Shown here one piece after another: positions 39,373-52,190 of a stretch of DNA of 64,000 nt. The translations under genes and the position numbers were made by a program. The notes under the pieces are model-generated. The model was not told the origin of the DNA. It did no database searches and saw only the letters and a program-made list of their open reading frames with translations. The DNA lies in assembly GCA_008360955.1 (NCBI GenBank), contig LUCM01002860.1, forward strand, positions 3,488 through 67,487, in the 5' to 3' direction. Origin of the DNA: Fasciolopsis buskii. Taxonomy: Eukaryota > Platyhelminthes > Trematoda > Plagiorchiida > Fasciolidae. Position 1 is the first letter of the stretch. Each line of letters starts with the position of its first letter.

Positions 39373-40219
39373 GGGTCTAATGGAGCAAAAACGCCAGCTC
39401 CCTAACTGCAAAAAGGTGAACAAGAGGCGTCGACAGTTGCAGCGTCAGAATAACCGTGAAAACTAGTGAGTTAAGGTGACCGAAGAGATGGACGAAGTGG
39501 CCGCTTCAGGTAACAGCCAAAGACTGTTTAAGCTTATACGTGACAGTGGTGGGTGGAAAAATTCGGTTAGTGAAGTCATGTGCAATAGGAACGGAGAGCT
39601 CACCCATGGTAAACAACAAAGGCTGGACAGTCGGGTTGAGCATCAACACTTCAAGGATCGGTTTAGCTGGTCACACTCTAACGTATTTAGTCCCATATAT
39701 GGAGTTGCGAATCATTGGTAGGTGTCACTTGATTCCCCATTGGAAGTGGAAGTGCAGTCGAATATTCGGCTTCTGAAGAGGGGAAAAGCAGCCGGTCCCG
39801 ACGACCTTCCCCCAATTCTCTTCAAATTAGTTGGGGAAGCTCTGGCGAAATCACTTACCTAGTACAGCGAAGTTAGGTAAAGTAGGTGTCTCACGCCTTC
39901 GTGGTTGGGGTCCGAAAGACTCGTGGACTTGCTGGCTGGAGACACTGAAGTATATGGCAGTGAACCGTGAACAGTGGCGATCGTGCTGTCATTTTCTATC
40001 GAAACAGAATGATTGAAAACACGTGTGTTTGTACAGTTAGACTGTGTTTCGTGTGTTGGCTGCAGCAGCATCTTATCTGTTTGCGCTTGTGTAGGTCCAC
40101 TCCCTGTTCCCCTGAATATTCACTCTTTTTATATAAACGTGTAACTCTGGGGAAAGTCGGCGGTCAGTGAGGCTTGCCTTGCTGTTTAACGCTGAACCAT
40201 GATGATGATGATGATGATG
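39373..40219 (+). pseudogene. Internally deleted CR1/jockey-like LINE with ATG-repeat tail
   Basis: The relic begins with a basic stretch, then EVAASGNSQRLFKLIRDSGG and further text typical of the linker before the reverse transcriptase (about 39476-39690). One TAG (39719-39721) interrupts it. In the same frame comes the start of the RT, LLKRGKAAGPDDLPPILFK (about 39773-39830; family K.PGPDD.PP.LFK). The rest of the polymerase is missing. About 80 nt on, in another frame, the text jumps to the element's C-terminal end, WLETLKYMAVNREQW, then a 3' UTR and a (TGA/ATG)n tail at 40199-40219. So the piece has both ends and a large internal deletion and cannot be active. Confidence 0.85.
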
Positions 40220-40743
40220 TATCCACAAGGCCACGGTGAAGTGAACGAATTGTGAAATGCGTAACGTAAATGAATGAATTCAGTTGTTGTTAAATTTGAT
40301 CAAAGCACTGTAATTCGATCAAATTCAGTAGGGCTAGAAGTATGGCCCACGAAATACTCGCAAACCTTCCGTATTTTTTGTCTCCTTCTATAGAACCAAG
40401 GAATTTAAATTGGGAAAATTTTCCGTTTGAGAAAAGAAAAAAAAACTACTACATCAGATACACAAAATGTCCCAACTATGTCTCTGATAGAACAATTTCT
40501 TCTAGATTGTTGTCCGAAATCTGACTCTAGATGGTGATAAATTAACGCGATACCGTTGGTGACTGCGTAATACCAATGAGTCGGTGAATGGCATTGATTA
40601 GGACGTTCTGATTAGCAGTGGTTGAAAGAAGGCATCATGCGTCATGCGCAGCAGGTGTTTGCACAAGTACTCGAGCAACTGCACATAGAGAAATGAAAAA
40701 ATCTAAATTTTTACTAGTTAATAACACAAGGTCCAGGCGGGGT

Positions 40744-40816
40744 GCCCGCGTGGCCTAATGGATAAGGCGTCTGCCTCCTAAGTAGAAGATTGCGGGTTCG
40801 AGTCCCGCCGTGGGTG
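40744..40816 (+). tRNA. trnR-CCU: tRNA-Arg (anticodon CCT)
   Basis: A complete 73-nt cloverleaf without intron. The acceptor GCCCGCG pairs with CGTGGGT (G-U at the ends and middle allowed). The anticodon stem TCTGC/GTAGA encloses CTCCTAA with CCT at 40777-40779. The T arm is GCGGG-TTCGAGT-CCCGC. Internal promoters: A-box TGGCCTAATGG (40751-40761) and B-box GGTTCGAGTCC (40795-40805). A TTTT at 40824-40827 can terminate RNA polymerase III. It should decode AGG codons. It sits between two LINE relics, and all arms are intact, unlike the tRNA-like repeat copies in this window. Confidence 0.93.
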
Positions 40817-40904
40817 GTCCACCTTTTCCACAAAAACCTGAGGATCTGCGAACGACTGTTTGTTATCTGAGTAAGTGGCAAGTATCTCTGGGTCATCCGA
40901 AAGA

Positions 40905-41735
40905 CAACACAGGCATGTTTGGGAGTCGCTTTGTACCACTGAAGTGCAAAACGTTCTAGCTGCACCGAGTCAGAGCAGATCCTTTATCCGTTGAAGGAAA
41001 CAAGTGGTTGAAGTGAACAATTTGGTTACTTGGGTAGTTGTATTTCACTTGGTGGTCGAATGTCAGAAGTGTCGTCACGGATACAAAAAGCCCGACTGGG
41101 ATTTGCTAATTTGAGACATGTTGCATTGGTGTGACATCCGGTTAGGGAACAAATGTCGAATACACACGGCTGTAGTGAGGTCGGCATTGCTATACGGCTC
41201 GGAAACATGGTTATTTTGAGCAGATATGCGAAGACTTTCGTTGTTTGAACACCACTGGTAAAATATGACGGGAGATTTTGTGATTAACTCAGAAGTTAGG
41301 CGTTAGGTATTGGATCCGTGGATTCAGCCTCCAGAACATGCACTGAATCAGAACAGGTTAAATGTGGTTAGGACATGTTTTTCACGTATCAAAAGAACGA
41401 CTACCTGGTTGAACATCGTTCTACGAGGCAGTTAAAGGTTGGGGAATGGTTCGAGAGGGCAAATCGATGACAGGTAAGAGTACGAAAGCTTTAACCAGGG
41501 GACTAGCTCACGCAGGTTCAGTTAGACTATCGGGTTAGGGTCCTCGAGATCCCCCGAAGCAATGGTTGGAGACATTAGGTGATATGGTTCAGTGCCAAGG
41601 TCAGTGACGTTTATGCATTCGAAACTTTTTTCTCCTGCATAACTATTCAAGTTACTATTACACGTCAATCTACTCTTCGTTCTTTTTACTGCTCGAGTAA
41701 AAGCAAAATCAGTGCACTTGGGTGCAACGTTAGTC
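40905..41735 (+). pseudogene. CR1/jockey-like LINE, C-terminal coding relic
   Basis: Covers the region after the RT catalytic core. In order: FVPLKCKTF (family F.PSKCK), YLGSCISLGGRMS, RIQKARLGFANLRHV, then after a TGA and a frameshift VRSALLYGSETWLF, MRRLSLFEHHW, and finally WLETLGDMVQCQGQ near 41578. This order is that of the 3' end of trematode-type non-LTR elements. There are several stops and frame changes. A pyrimidine-rich 3' UTR-like stretch follows to about 41735. It is probably a separate copy from the relic at 39373, because both contain the WLETL segment. Confidence 0.85.
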
Positions 41736-41799
41736 CTTGTAGAAAATGAAACTGACTGGTTTAAAAGGCGAAGCAGTTAGCCGAAATTTACAAAATAAG

Positions 41800-44676
41800 T
41801 CCTCGTGTCAGATGAGAGGGGGATTCTAGCTAAAGGCCAATTTGGCGCACAGCTGCGTTGAAGAAATCGCCGAACTTTTCATTTCGTGTTGTCTTAATCA
41901 CACCGTAATGGGTTTACCAATACAGTGGTCTCTGATTATATCACAAGAATATTAACCATCACTTATTTTGATTAGTTCACTCATTTTTAACCTTTAGTTT
42001 AAGATTTTATGGAATTAAACGGGCCCATTAGTCACTGTACATGAGATGACCGGAGTACCCCGCAAAAGGAAGACGCACTTGACAGAAAGTACTCAAATAG
42101 TTGTCAGTAAATCTAACCGTTCAAACTAAGAGTAGGATCTGAATGTTCATCTGTCACAGTTAATTACGAAAATTGGCATCTGGGTGGTTCCTGGCGAATC
42201 CTTCTTTGGAAGGGCTGAGCTGCTACCATGGATTGAAGTCAATTGACCAACCTTCGTATGAATTTCAACCAAAAACACTAACTACTTACAAGTAGTTAAA
42301 CACGCTTCGCAATTCCAAAAAGAAACTGGATTTCCTATTTCTGAACCACGTGTGAAAAATATCGGGAATAAACCATTACCGACCACGTTTTGTTTAAAGT
42401 AAGTGATAATGCATTCGCTTCTACTTCGATTATAAATAAAGAAAACATACAGTAATGAACACTATATGGCTAGTTTGGAGCTCAATCTTGTTCCACAATT
42501 ACTGAGCCATGGATTATTGAAGGAGGCTGCAAAATGAAAGGAATGAACAGGCATGAGACTGGAATCATGCGACAGTATTGACATTTGTACTATAACAACA
42601 ATTGATGTGGAGTAATCGCAAAAGAATAGCTGAAGTTTTCCGAAACTGTCCTTCTCTCTGTCTTCTTGACTTTGAAAAGTAACTGCAGACGACAAAACCG
42701 ATGATGACGTCTCTTAGCGTATAATGGAGGCGAATATTCAGAAAATTGTCCTCATTACAAGAAGCCCTTCGTGAACACTGAAAACGACTCGGATTGACGA
42801 ATGGGCTTATTTTTAGTTATTCATAGTCATACGGTTGCGTCACAGTTTAAATATGTCCTGCCGAATAGAAAATAAGAAAACGTGGTTGCAAAGTAGATTT
42901 GATTATTTGGGTGTGGCGAAATTGCACACGTCTATTTCAGATCTCAATCAAGATCAAAATAACCGGGTGCAGTTAGTCTAACTAGTTCTTTTGGGTTAGT
43001 TTGTGAGTTAGTCATGAGAATTATTGTGTACGAACAAATCGCTTTTGCGAAAAGTCAAAAGGGGCGTATGCTCACAGGTTTCGAAATAGTGGGGATCGGA
43101 AACTTGAGCCACCCCGCCGGTTGTACTCACAACGTTTGCAGGTTCCCATCAGTTGTAGAGCTACGGTGGTCACTAGGCCAAAGCAACCACCCGTTGGTGG
43201 CATTCCATAAACGGTACATAAATTTGCAAAGCTCAATTTTAACCCGGTCGTGAATTAGAGTCGACCAAATACAACTAAACTCAGTAAAACATTTAGTCCA
43301 AGTCAAAGTGACCTTCTGGATATAATTGCAGTCAATGACCATGAAATAATGTACCAGTAAACGGAATATCAGTCATTGATATGTGGTCCAACGGGCTGGC
43401 GGTCATGGTGGGAGTTGATCATTTCCGGAGTCGGGGCCTCAAATTCAGTTGTCATGTCGCTTGCGTAGGGGTTTGGCCTAACCGAGTGTTGACGAATCGC
43501 TGCTAATTGTTCTGACTACCGCAATGATCCTGTAAGACGGATGATAATCACACGTCCGGATAGGTGTCTAGTTCTGTTGCCCATGTAAGGATTTCCATAA
43601 AAAGGAATGGATGAGTGAACATAGAGGAAGGCTGTAATCTCTGGTATTTTATCCTTCAGTCGCAGTCGCAAGAGAGCTACGAGCTCTGCAGTGCAGACAG
43701 TCTTACTAAATGTACTTGAAGAACTGCGGTATAGTGTTCCATTGTAATATACCCTTCAAACGGAGGGTTGATTTAAACAGACTTCCTCAGTGGAATCAGA
43801 TAGTCTTATGGATCAAGCGACTGGCGTAATCGCACATGATGAAAACTGAAACACTGATGGCGGGTTGCGTTCAGACCAATGGTAGTCGGTATATTCAGTC
43901 ATATTCGTTCCTCATTCGCCAAGATTTCGGTGAACCATAGCCGCACCAGGCGAACCAGACGTAGAATGAACATACTGGAAAATGTGCGACACCCGACCTT
44001 TTGAAAACAACTTAAACATCAGGAAGGAAAAAGACGATTTGAAATTCGGATAGTCACGACTATAAACGTCATTTAACGAGCTACTTCACGTGCATTTATG
44101 ACATTACACCAGGTGACGCTTCCCTCCTTATCATCTTGCTTAATTAGCGCTCATTACGTTCGGTACCTTGAAATCTTGTTGGCATTTATTTCTTTTTGAA
44201 GCAATCATGTTGCAGAGTCCTCGAATTCTACAGTTCACGAGACCTCAGATCATAAGCAGCATCGCATCGATTCCATAGGGCCAGAATGGGAGTGGATGCA
44301 GACGTTTGTTGAACGGATAACAGTATGTGGTTGGTAGAATCTGGTTCTACCTATACAATAGATTAGCAGGATGTAAAAACTAAGCTTAAAGTCAGCAACG
44401 AGGCATCTCGGTGAAGCAATTAACAGGCCAACGAGGAGTCAGAATTGAACCTAAAAGCAACGGGATAGTACAAAGTCGCCTACATGCCACTCCAGTTGAA
44501 AGCGGTCAGACTACGCCATATGAGCAGCCTCTGAATCGGCTTAAAGGTTGTTGACGCTGAAGTCAATCAAACTGAAGGTCATAAAGGTCAAGTGCACGCA
44601 CAATGGGGTCGGCAGGTGATGATTCGTGCACACGGCATATAACGGACCGAGAACACAATTATGAATTCATTTTTGC
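41800..44676. other. No recognisable gene
   Basis: Anonymous DNA without family motifs or copies of the repeats catalogued here. Confidence 0.45.
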
Positions 44677-45033
44677 AGTAGGAGATTGAATGTTTTCATG
44701 AAATAATTCACCATGTGATATCATAGCTCAATTCTTTCAATAGGGGTCGATCGCTGTGAGCTAACGGACAGTAATCGTGCGAATCAGTGACGGATAGGTG
44801 CAACATCATGTGGTGAAGTTCAACAAACCGTTCACAGCCTGTCCGGTAGCGTAATGGCTAAGGCGTTCCACTCAGAATCGTTCGTCCTTGTTCGGGTTCG
44901 CGTCCCAGTTCGGGCGCGGTGGATATGCACTGCTGATGATTCCTAACAAGGATGAAGCAGCTGTACAGTGCTTCCATGGTTTCTTTATGGTGAATTGAGC
45001 CATGATTTCACATGGTGAATTATTTCATGAAAA
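44677..45033 (+). mobile_element. Short element family A, near-full copy
   Basis: Left terminal repeat (from CAGTAGGAGATTGAATG) is truncated at the CTCAATTC block, followed by the leader GGGGTCGATCGCTGTGAGCT. A tRNA-like core follows (GGTAGCGTAATGGCTAAGGCG .. GGGTTCGCGTCC) at about 44846-44910, then the full right repeat, ending ATTATTTCATGAAAA. The core has Pol III A- and B-boxes but does not make a sound tRNA. Confidence 0.88.
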
Positions 45034-45140
45034 TTATGGATTCACGAGCAGACTGACATGAAAATCAGCACTGACTTCACCAGATCAGTGAGGAGTGGGG
45101 CGAGAAGTATGGCTGCAGCTCGACATATCTGTCCGTGTGT

Positions 45141-45171
<31 letters not shown>

Positions 45172-48100
45172 CATATGCATATGCATATGTGAATGGGCGC
45201 ATGAAAACTCGCACCTGTTTTGCTAATGAGTTGGGCTAATAATTGCACAACTTTAGTGACCTGACCTTGGAGCCCAGGGGTTCACTAAGTTTGGAATCAA
45301 GTTCGTAAACCAATCATTTTTTATTTAAACCTAAAATATCGGATCGGGTGTAACATTGTGCGGGGTGTTCGATTTTCCAGAAAAAACTGAAAATGGTTAT
45401 TTTAATGACGGTGAATTCGGAATTAGGGACTGACTGCTTCCATATTTGTCCCAAGGATATTTAACGTGAATGCCTTCAGGGATACAAAGGGGCGATAGCT
45501 TTATATCGTAATAATCTGTATAATATTTCTAATAATGGTTAGAACTTAACTAGCATTTGTTTTGTTTTGTCCCTTGTTCGACCCAAACAAATAACGTGTC
45601 TAATCAGCATCCCGGATTACACACATGCACAAACATGACCCCAAATGCGTGTCCTCACTACGGCCCGGACAGTTTCACAAGGCTGATGAACTTTGAAATT
45701 AAATGGAGTCCGAGGAACAGGAAATACATTTATCACCGGCCCCATCGGCTCAGGGCCACTGTGTACCCTTAGTGCTCGGAGCCTGCTACTAGGAGTAGTT
45801 CCCGCTTGTTCCTGCTAGTCAGCTGCAACTGATTGCGTTACATTCCCCGCATTCCACTTCGACTCAGCAACATGCATTTCGAACTATGGCAGATACTTTT
45901 CGAAAGTGGGGGTAGTGACCTGAATCCTGCAAAGTTGAGCGTCTGCACTGTAAAGTACGTTGGCTGTCGATGTGTTGCCACACCCTGATTACAGGTGGAC
46001 TATCAGCAATAATCTATCGAAAGTCCTGGCCGGCAAACTGACTGATATCACATCCTAACAGGGCAGTGCAGATGAAATCGCTCTGCATCCATCGAATGGG
46101 TCGGAGTGACGGTGGGAAACAATGGCTGATATGTTGACACGCAATGGGAATAAATCCAAATTTCAACGTACGTTTACCATCACTGCAATTTAAGGAACCA
46201 GAAGTTAGACTTTTACTTTTGTAGTATGCTTAACTGCAGAATACGAAGTAACTGATGATGATACAGTAACAAGTTAGTAGCACAGGAAACTTCTCGAATG
46301 GGTCAGTAAACCGCTTGCTAATTAACGAAAGGCCATCCGCGTGAAGTAAAAAGTATAGTTTTATCTAGCAGATGAATACTGGTGTGAGTTAAAATTTTAC
46401 ATCTGAAAACCCCTTGTAACACTCCACGGGTTTATTTGGACATTAACCCGCAAATCGACTATCGCTCTTATCTCCAACTCAGTACTATCCGTTTCAGTCA
46501 ACGCTAGTGAGAATAATAAGATCAGATCGAGATTCACTGGGCTTTGTCACAGGATTTCCCACATTGATTCGGGAACGTCAAGTTAATCATTCCTGTCTGC
46601 GTCGAAAATTATTGGGAATTAGCAAAAGAGGTAGTTCTCTGAGATGACATGTCAAATATAAGCCTACTCGCAAACTGGAGACCAGTGTATAACGAATTAT
46701 TGCACCACATAGTTTGTATGCGCCATCGTTCCCATTTGATATTGATCCAGTTTCGGGTGTACATGAAAGAAATCTGACTAAGCCAATCAAATAGGATTTC
46801 CGGAAAACTAAGACGTGGTTCCAAAATAATTCGGAAAATGGCCTAGTGAAATAATTCACACGAATGGGTTGGGTATGGTCGAATACTTCTTTATGTAATC
46901 CCGTCCAGTGCTAATCATCGATGTCGTTACGCAGCTTTTTCGCAAGGTTTATTGGTCATTATGATTACTGAGATTTCATCACAACTGCGCTGACCTTTGA
47001 GCTGCATACTGGATGTGGCACTTCAAAGTTTAATGCTCTTAGAGCATGCAGGTTGGTTTTCCGTCTCAAACAAACCGTAGAAATAATAAACACAACACCA
47101 AAAAGTGACCTCCCATCTTAAATGTTTGATTCTACTGATACCTTTGATTGTACCCATTCGTATGGGGATTATGAAAACTCCAGGGAAGAGGAACATGATT
47201 AATAATGTATTGCGAGAAAACCAATGATGTAAAAATCAATATCTCTCATTTACGTCACTTTCAGCGATAACATTTTCATTTTCGTTTGTGGTGAAGCACG
47301 TCAGTTGGTCAGCAGATACTACTGGTATTGCATCCTACGCATTTGTTACCGAATGTCTGGTATTTCCACATCGACGTAATATTTATCCTCAAAGTTCTAA
47401 GTTTTATCAACTGTGTTCCAATCCAATGGACTAAACGGTCGTGAAAAAGATCTTATCCGATCAATGTTCTGCTAAGGATTCTTTGCTGATGGTTGCATGT
47501 GCTATCGTCCTGGAGAAGTACCGGATTGATTTAGTGAATCTTGCGATTGTCCTTCGCCGCCCATCCATCTTCATATAAGGTATTTCGTTTCAGTCGCGTT
47601 GGTAGAAATGAATTTACATTCTCCAATTTATCTTGAAAGCATCTATTAATGCCGGGATGGAGTGCATACATATTACTATTCCGCACTTTCCACAAGCTTG
47701 CCAGATGTTTTCCCTTTAAGTTGATGACTTCTGGACTGCGACTGTATCCTTACTATTGGAAGTCCAAACTGTACTTCATCCACTAGTATCCAGGCCGTCG
47801 GGCGATATCGAACCTATTGATTAAACTGTTCGCTTTGTGAAAATTGCTTCCTTTTCATGTGACCTCGAATTAAGCTCAACCAAATCATAGCAATTCGGGC
47901 GATATCTAAGTCATCTACCTCGCCTCGAATTGCTGGGCTACAATTTTCCACCTCAGTTGGCTTCTGGAATTAATTTTGTTTGTCACTAAATTTGTGAGAT
48001 TCCCACGGATATAATAAATTGTTCATGCTTTGAATGAGGTGCTTACAAAACGTGGACTACTCTGGTCCTTCCAGATCACTAAGAAGGTAGGGCTATCATA

Positions 48101-48443
48101 AAACAATAACGGGGAAAATGCACTCTTGTCCGATGGGAAACTGCTGTCAGCCACACTATTCATTGTCCTAAGCGAGAGCGTTAGCTGTTTGGGAAGCTGC
48201 AGGATTTATACTAGGCCAACTGAGGCAACTTTCTAATTTTGGCGTCCTGTGCCTCCAAGAGTCAATGACGTATTGGGTCACTGAGCTGTTCATTTAAATA
48301 CATTTGTTTGTCCTAGACAGGATGGGGGACGTTGCCAAAATAAACTAGAGAATGTCCTCACCTATGTGAATTCCCAGTTGGATGGCAAGTCAGAAGTTTT
48401 TCCGCGTATTCTCAGAGTGAGGTTTACTGGTTAACAATAGCCT
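45034..48443. other. No recognisable gene; one GT microsatellite
   Basis: Apart from the repeat at 45135-45190 I see nothing to support. The open frame 46587-46859 (minus) has no recognisable motif. Confidence 0.45.
45135..45190. repeat. (GT)n followed by (GCATAT)n
   Basis: An alternating GT run leads into GCATATGCATATGCATATG. Confidence 0.95.
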
Positions 48444-48633
48444 ATGATCGCTCAACTAACAATTAGGAAATCCCTGAAGCACTGTACAGCTGTTTCATAA
48501 TTGTTAAGAATCATCATCAGTGCATATCTACCGCATCGGAACTGGGACGCGAACCCTGGACTAAGGATTCTGAGTCAAACGCCTTAGCCAATATGCTACT
48601 GGGCATGATCTCAATGGTGTTTGTTGAGCTTCG
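48444..48633 (-). mobile_element. Short element family A, reversed partial copy
   Basis: Reads in the opposite sense to the others: TCGCTCAAC, CAGCTGTTTCAT, AATCATCATCAGTGCATATC, GGAACTGGGACGCGAACCC (B-box, reversed), GCCTTAGCCA (A-box, reversed) and TTTGTTGAGCTTC. Both outer ends are missing. Confidence 0.85.
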
Positions 48634-48996
48634 CTCTATTTCTGTTGCGTTCGTGAGGCTAGAGACAGATTAGCAACCCATTTGGATTTCAGAACTTTCT
48701 GGGACAATTTCTGCATCGACCCTCAGTTACTCTGTGTAATATTGTGAAATCATACACGATTTCCTTCTACCAGAGCCATACCAAACGGCGACAGAGATCA
48801 CAGTCAAATCGATCATTATTTGTTAGGCTTACTTCCTCGACTTCATTTCACTATCTTATCACCTTATAAGGCAATACCGCCAGTTTGTTTTGTAGGCGAA
48901 AACTGATCAAACTAACCTAACTACTGATCCTGGAATCATGACTGTATGGTTGCAATGTTTGTTGTAATGCTTTTTGCTAGCGGTCCGTGGTCTTGC

Positions 48997-49245
48997 AAAT
49001 CACTGACGGTTACGTGCAACATCATACAGTGAAGTTCAACAAACACTGAGATCCTGTCAGGTAGCGTAATGGCTAAGGCGTTCCACTCAGAATCGTTCGT
49101 CATTGTTCGGGTTCGCGTCCCAGTTCGGGCGCGGTGGATATGCACTGCTGATGATTCCTAACAAGGATGAAACAGCTGTACAGTACTTCCATGGTTTCTT
49201 TATGATGAGTTGAACGATGATATCACGTGGCGAATTATTTCATGA
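48997..49245 (+). mobile_element. Short element family A, 5'-truncated copy
   Basis: Lacks the left inverted repeat. It starts AATCACTGACGG, has the complete tRNA-like core (GGTAGCGTAATGGCTAAGGCG, GGGTTCGCGTCC) and the right repeat to TTATTTCATGA. Confidence 0.87.
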
Positions 49246-49471
49246 CTTCATTCTGTCAATTTCTAAATGACCAGAATGCAAATCAGATCAAAACAGTCGC
49301 CGAAGCGGCGATGGAATCATGACACGGACGTTTGAACACGGAAATCCCTCAGTGACAGTTCAGATGGTTTCGGAAGAAACATTTCCCGTTCGGCGGATAA
49401 TCAATATGCTGAAGTTGCTTTGCATTGCAGTGCTGAATATCATATCCGTATATCGAAATTGCGACACACCA

Positions 49472-50275
49472 TCACTGCCACATTTGGTTTGCGTGGTTAA
49501 CATTGGTGGATAGCAGATGAATGAATAAATGTGGACTTAAAACCGAAAAAACTTGTGAATTCGCCGAACTGACCAGTAAACTGCTGAGGCTTCGCTTTGT
49601 CTGTGAATAACCCTGTTCAGCGGCAGTAACCCTGCGTGGAACAAAAAAGCTGGACATCATTCTGTTCTCAGACGACATCGATAGTGGTAGGTGAAGCTTT
49701 CGTTATTAGAGTCAAATGCTTTAGGAACGTAACAGTGTTTTGTTTCTTAAATAGTCCAGAATACAACGCAATGTCTGTTCATATGAGGCAGATTAACGAA
49801 AAACGACAGAAGATAACAGAACAAATATGGGTTCCATTATTTGGGGAAAATGTGGAATAAATTGAGAGTACTATTGTAGGGAACCAACCAATGAGTGTAC
49901 TTCCTTAAGCTATGTACAGCTGGCAGGAGGGATAAACTATTGGTATGGGACTTAAAACCATCGTTGTCAGTCAAGTAACCAAGGGATTTAAGGGAGTTTG
50001 AACTGTCAGTCTTTCATCATGAACTGGTTTGTTGGGACCATGAACTAATATGTCGTCGTGATAACTCTCAACACCAATCAGACCTAGAATAACAGAATTT
50101 ATCACCGACTAAAAAATGCAGGCGAAACACTGAATCCAAATTGCAAAAGTTTGGAAGAATGCAGACCAAAAGGAGCGTTGATAGTGGCCAACTCAAGACA
50201 AACAGGGTGTAGAGGGATCTGCAAGTAAGCATCTTGGAGAGGAGTTACAATTGGTGTGACCCATTTGGATGATGT
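49472..50275 (-). pseudogene. Ty3/gypsy pol relic: reverse transcriptase and RNase H start
   Basis: On minus from 50275: SSKWVTPIV, LQDAYLQIPLHP, TINAPFGL, FGFSVSPAFF, a block with stops, then SYHDDILVHGP with the catalytic YHDD at 50063-50052 (family YxDD) and PVHDERLTV. After about 300 nt an RNase H start follows: VPRRVTAAEQGYSQTKRSL at about 49648-49592 (family SR.LTPAE..YSQT..EAL). Order and spacing fit gypsy pol. There are many stops and frameshifts, and the end of RNase H is missing here but occurs in the next relic at 52.2 kb. No LTR is recognised. Confidence 0.82.
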
Positions 50276-51149
50276 ATATGTGTGTAGAATCTCCAGATTC
50301 CACGTGTTACTCAGCCCCGGATTACAAGCAGTATTTGATCGATCCCAGAAGCCGAACGGCCGTACGGCACCCGTGGAAATACTTGATTTTTACTGACAAA
50401 ATACAACGCTGAGAATAACAACTGTCTTCATTTCATCGGAAATTTTCCATGGACGGTGCAACGCTATTCAAACTTTTCGAAATAATCCTGGATTTTACTG
50501 ACAGAAGCGACAAGATCAAGTAATTCCAAAGTGCGACTTTACATGTTCCGCAACGCCAATTGTTGAATTGCACCAGAGTTTTCTTGATTGCCCGACCGAA
50601 TGAGTGGAAATATCCGGAGGCAGCCAAGTATGAATTGCAACAGTGCCAGTCAGAATAAACCAAATTTGTATGTTTTTACGACTCATATTCATCACTTCAT
50701 ACCGAATTGCATGTATTAACATGCAAACGAAAGAAACGAATGACTAGTTAAAGAACAGACGCCCACACTCACAACTAGGAGGCAGAATAACTGAATAGGT
50801 CTTGTGAGTGACTGAAAAATTCTTTACCGGTTTCGAGCGCTTGTTTTCGATAAACATAAATCGATAGAAGCAATAGACACTTGTCACGTGCCATCGAGCT
50901 GTCCGAATTTACCAGTTTGTGCACATGCACGTAATGTGACTGAGCGTCGGTTCACCTTCCCCGAGAAAAAATGACATGACTTCTTATGTGAATAAACGGA
51001 AAGACTTCCGATGTGATTCTTCGAAGGAATTGAGTATTTTCATTCATTTAAAACAAAGCTAATTTGCTAGGATGACGAAAATCACGGACAAACTCTAGTG
51101 TCCTCCTTAAAAGAACATGGCTGTGCACCGTGATGTCCTTTGAAGCTCT

Positions 51150-52190
51150 CTACCTTTTTATCAGTCCAAATACTCGGGTCGACTGTTCGCCAAGAAAGAC
51201 CTCTACCGATGATGCCGTGTTTGGGATAGCTGCGTTAGGAGTTGAACTAAATGCCATCAAGAAACCGTCATGCATCTTCAGTGTGTTTCCTTCTCCTTGA
51301 AGGTTGTTGAATGTTCTGTTTAGTATGTCCACAAAACATCCGCTTGATAATTCGATTGCTAGTCGTAAGTTGGATCGCGTGGATCCTGAGGTCTCACCGA
51401 CTAACAGGGGTTAATGAATTCAGCAGAGGCGAACTGAGGACAGTTATCTGCTATCAACTCTTCAGGATCCCCAAATCGTGGGAAAAATCGTTTCAGGATG
51501 AGGGCCGTACTGGAAGAAGCATTTGTTTTCACGGGTAGTATTTTTTAGCCACTTTAAATAGGCGCCAGCTATTACAATAGTCTTGATCCATCAGATCCGC
51601 GAAGTCGACATGAGCTCGTTTTCATGGTCCTGTTGGGACGAGCTAAGTGTTCGATAAAACCTAGGTGGGTATCTTGAAAGCAAGTGAGCGATATTTGCAA
51701 CGCTTCAAGAGTTCTTTGGTGTGATTGTCTATACCGTTCCAGTGCACATAGCTCCCACCTTCAACTTTCATGCTGGAGATTCTCGGATCCCCATTATGTA
51801 GTTGATGCAGTGGTTTCGGGATCAATGTGTTCAGACAGCATTAAACATCCATCCATCAAAGTGAGTGCATTCTTTCGGTGGCAAAACTGCAAGCATTTCT
51901 AGGCCAGCCAGGTTTTAGGAAGCGAAGTATACGTTGGAGCTGAAGATCTAATTTGTTTTTCTTCCTTATCATGCTTCAGATGCACTCATGGATAACTGTT
52001 TTATCTCAGAATCTGCTTCGAATGACGGATGACCCCATCCTTAACACATTGATTAATGGCTTTTCGTTTAATCAGCCAAAACTCCCTGTGCGGACGTACT
52101 TGATTCGAAAATCGTATTCATTTGGTGCCCTTTCTCAAGGTAGTACGTGAGTTGCCACAAGGACAGGATTCCTTCCATTAGCGTCAAATA
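51150..52190 (-). pseudogene. Ty3/gypsy pol relic: RNase H end and integrase
   Basis: On minus from 52190: LLAVFDANGRNPV and YDFRIKYVRTGSFG (end of RNase H; family DHKPLLAVFG and YDF.I.YR...FG). Integrase follows. Its HHCC zinc region is LHQLHNGDP..MK..GGSYVHWNGID..ELLKRCKY. The family has H-x-G-H and C-x2-C; here the second His is Asp and the last Cys is Arg. The core has HVDFA (first catalytic Asp, near 51608) and ILKRFFPRFG, LIADNCPQFASAEF (second Asp; family DNGTQF). The end is TPNAAIPNTASSVEVFLGE..RVFGL at about 51250-51150 (family TP....SPAE.F.GR). Internal stops and frameshifts show it is dead. It lies upstream, on the same strand, of the RT-containing relic, the reverse of normal pol order. 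Confidence 0.82.

Noticed and set aside
44846..44910. tRNA-like core as a functional tRNA gene (also at 49060, 53594, 58296 and 62360)
   Set aside because: The acceptor and anticodon helices do not pair well, and the segment is always embedded in the same longer repeat.
45042..45248. Open frame on minus rich in His-Thr
   Set aside because: It is a translation of the GT microsatellite.
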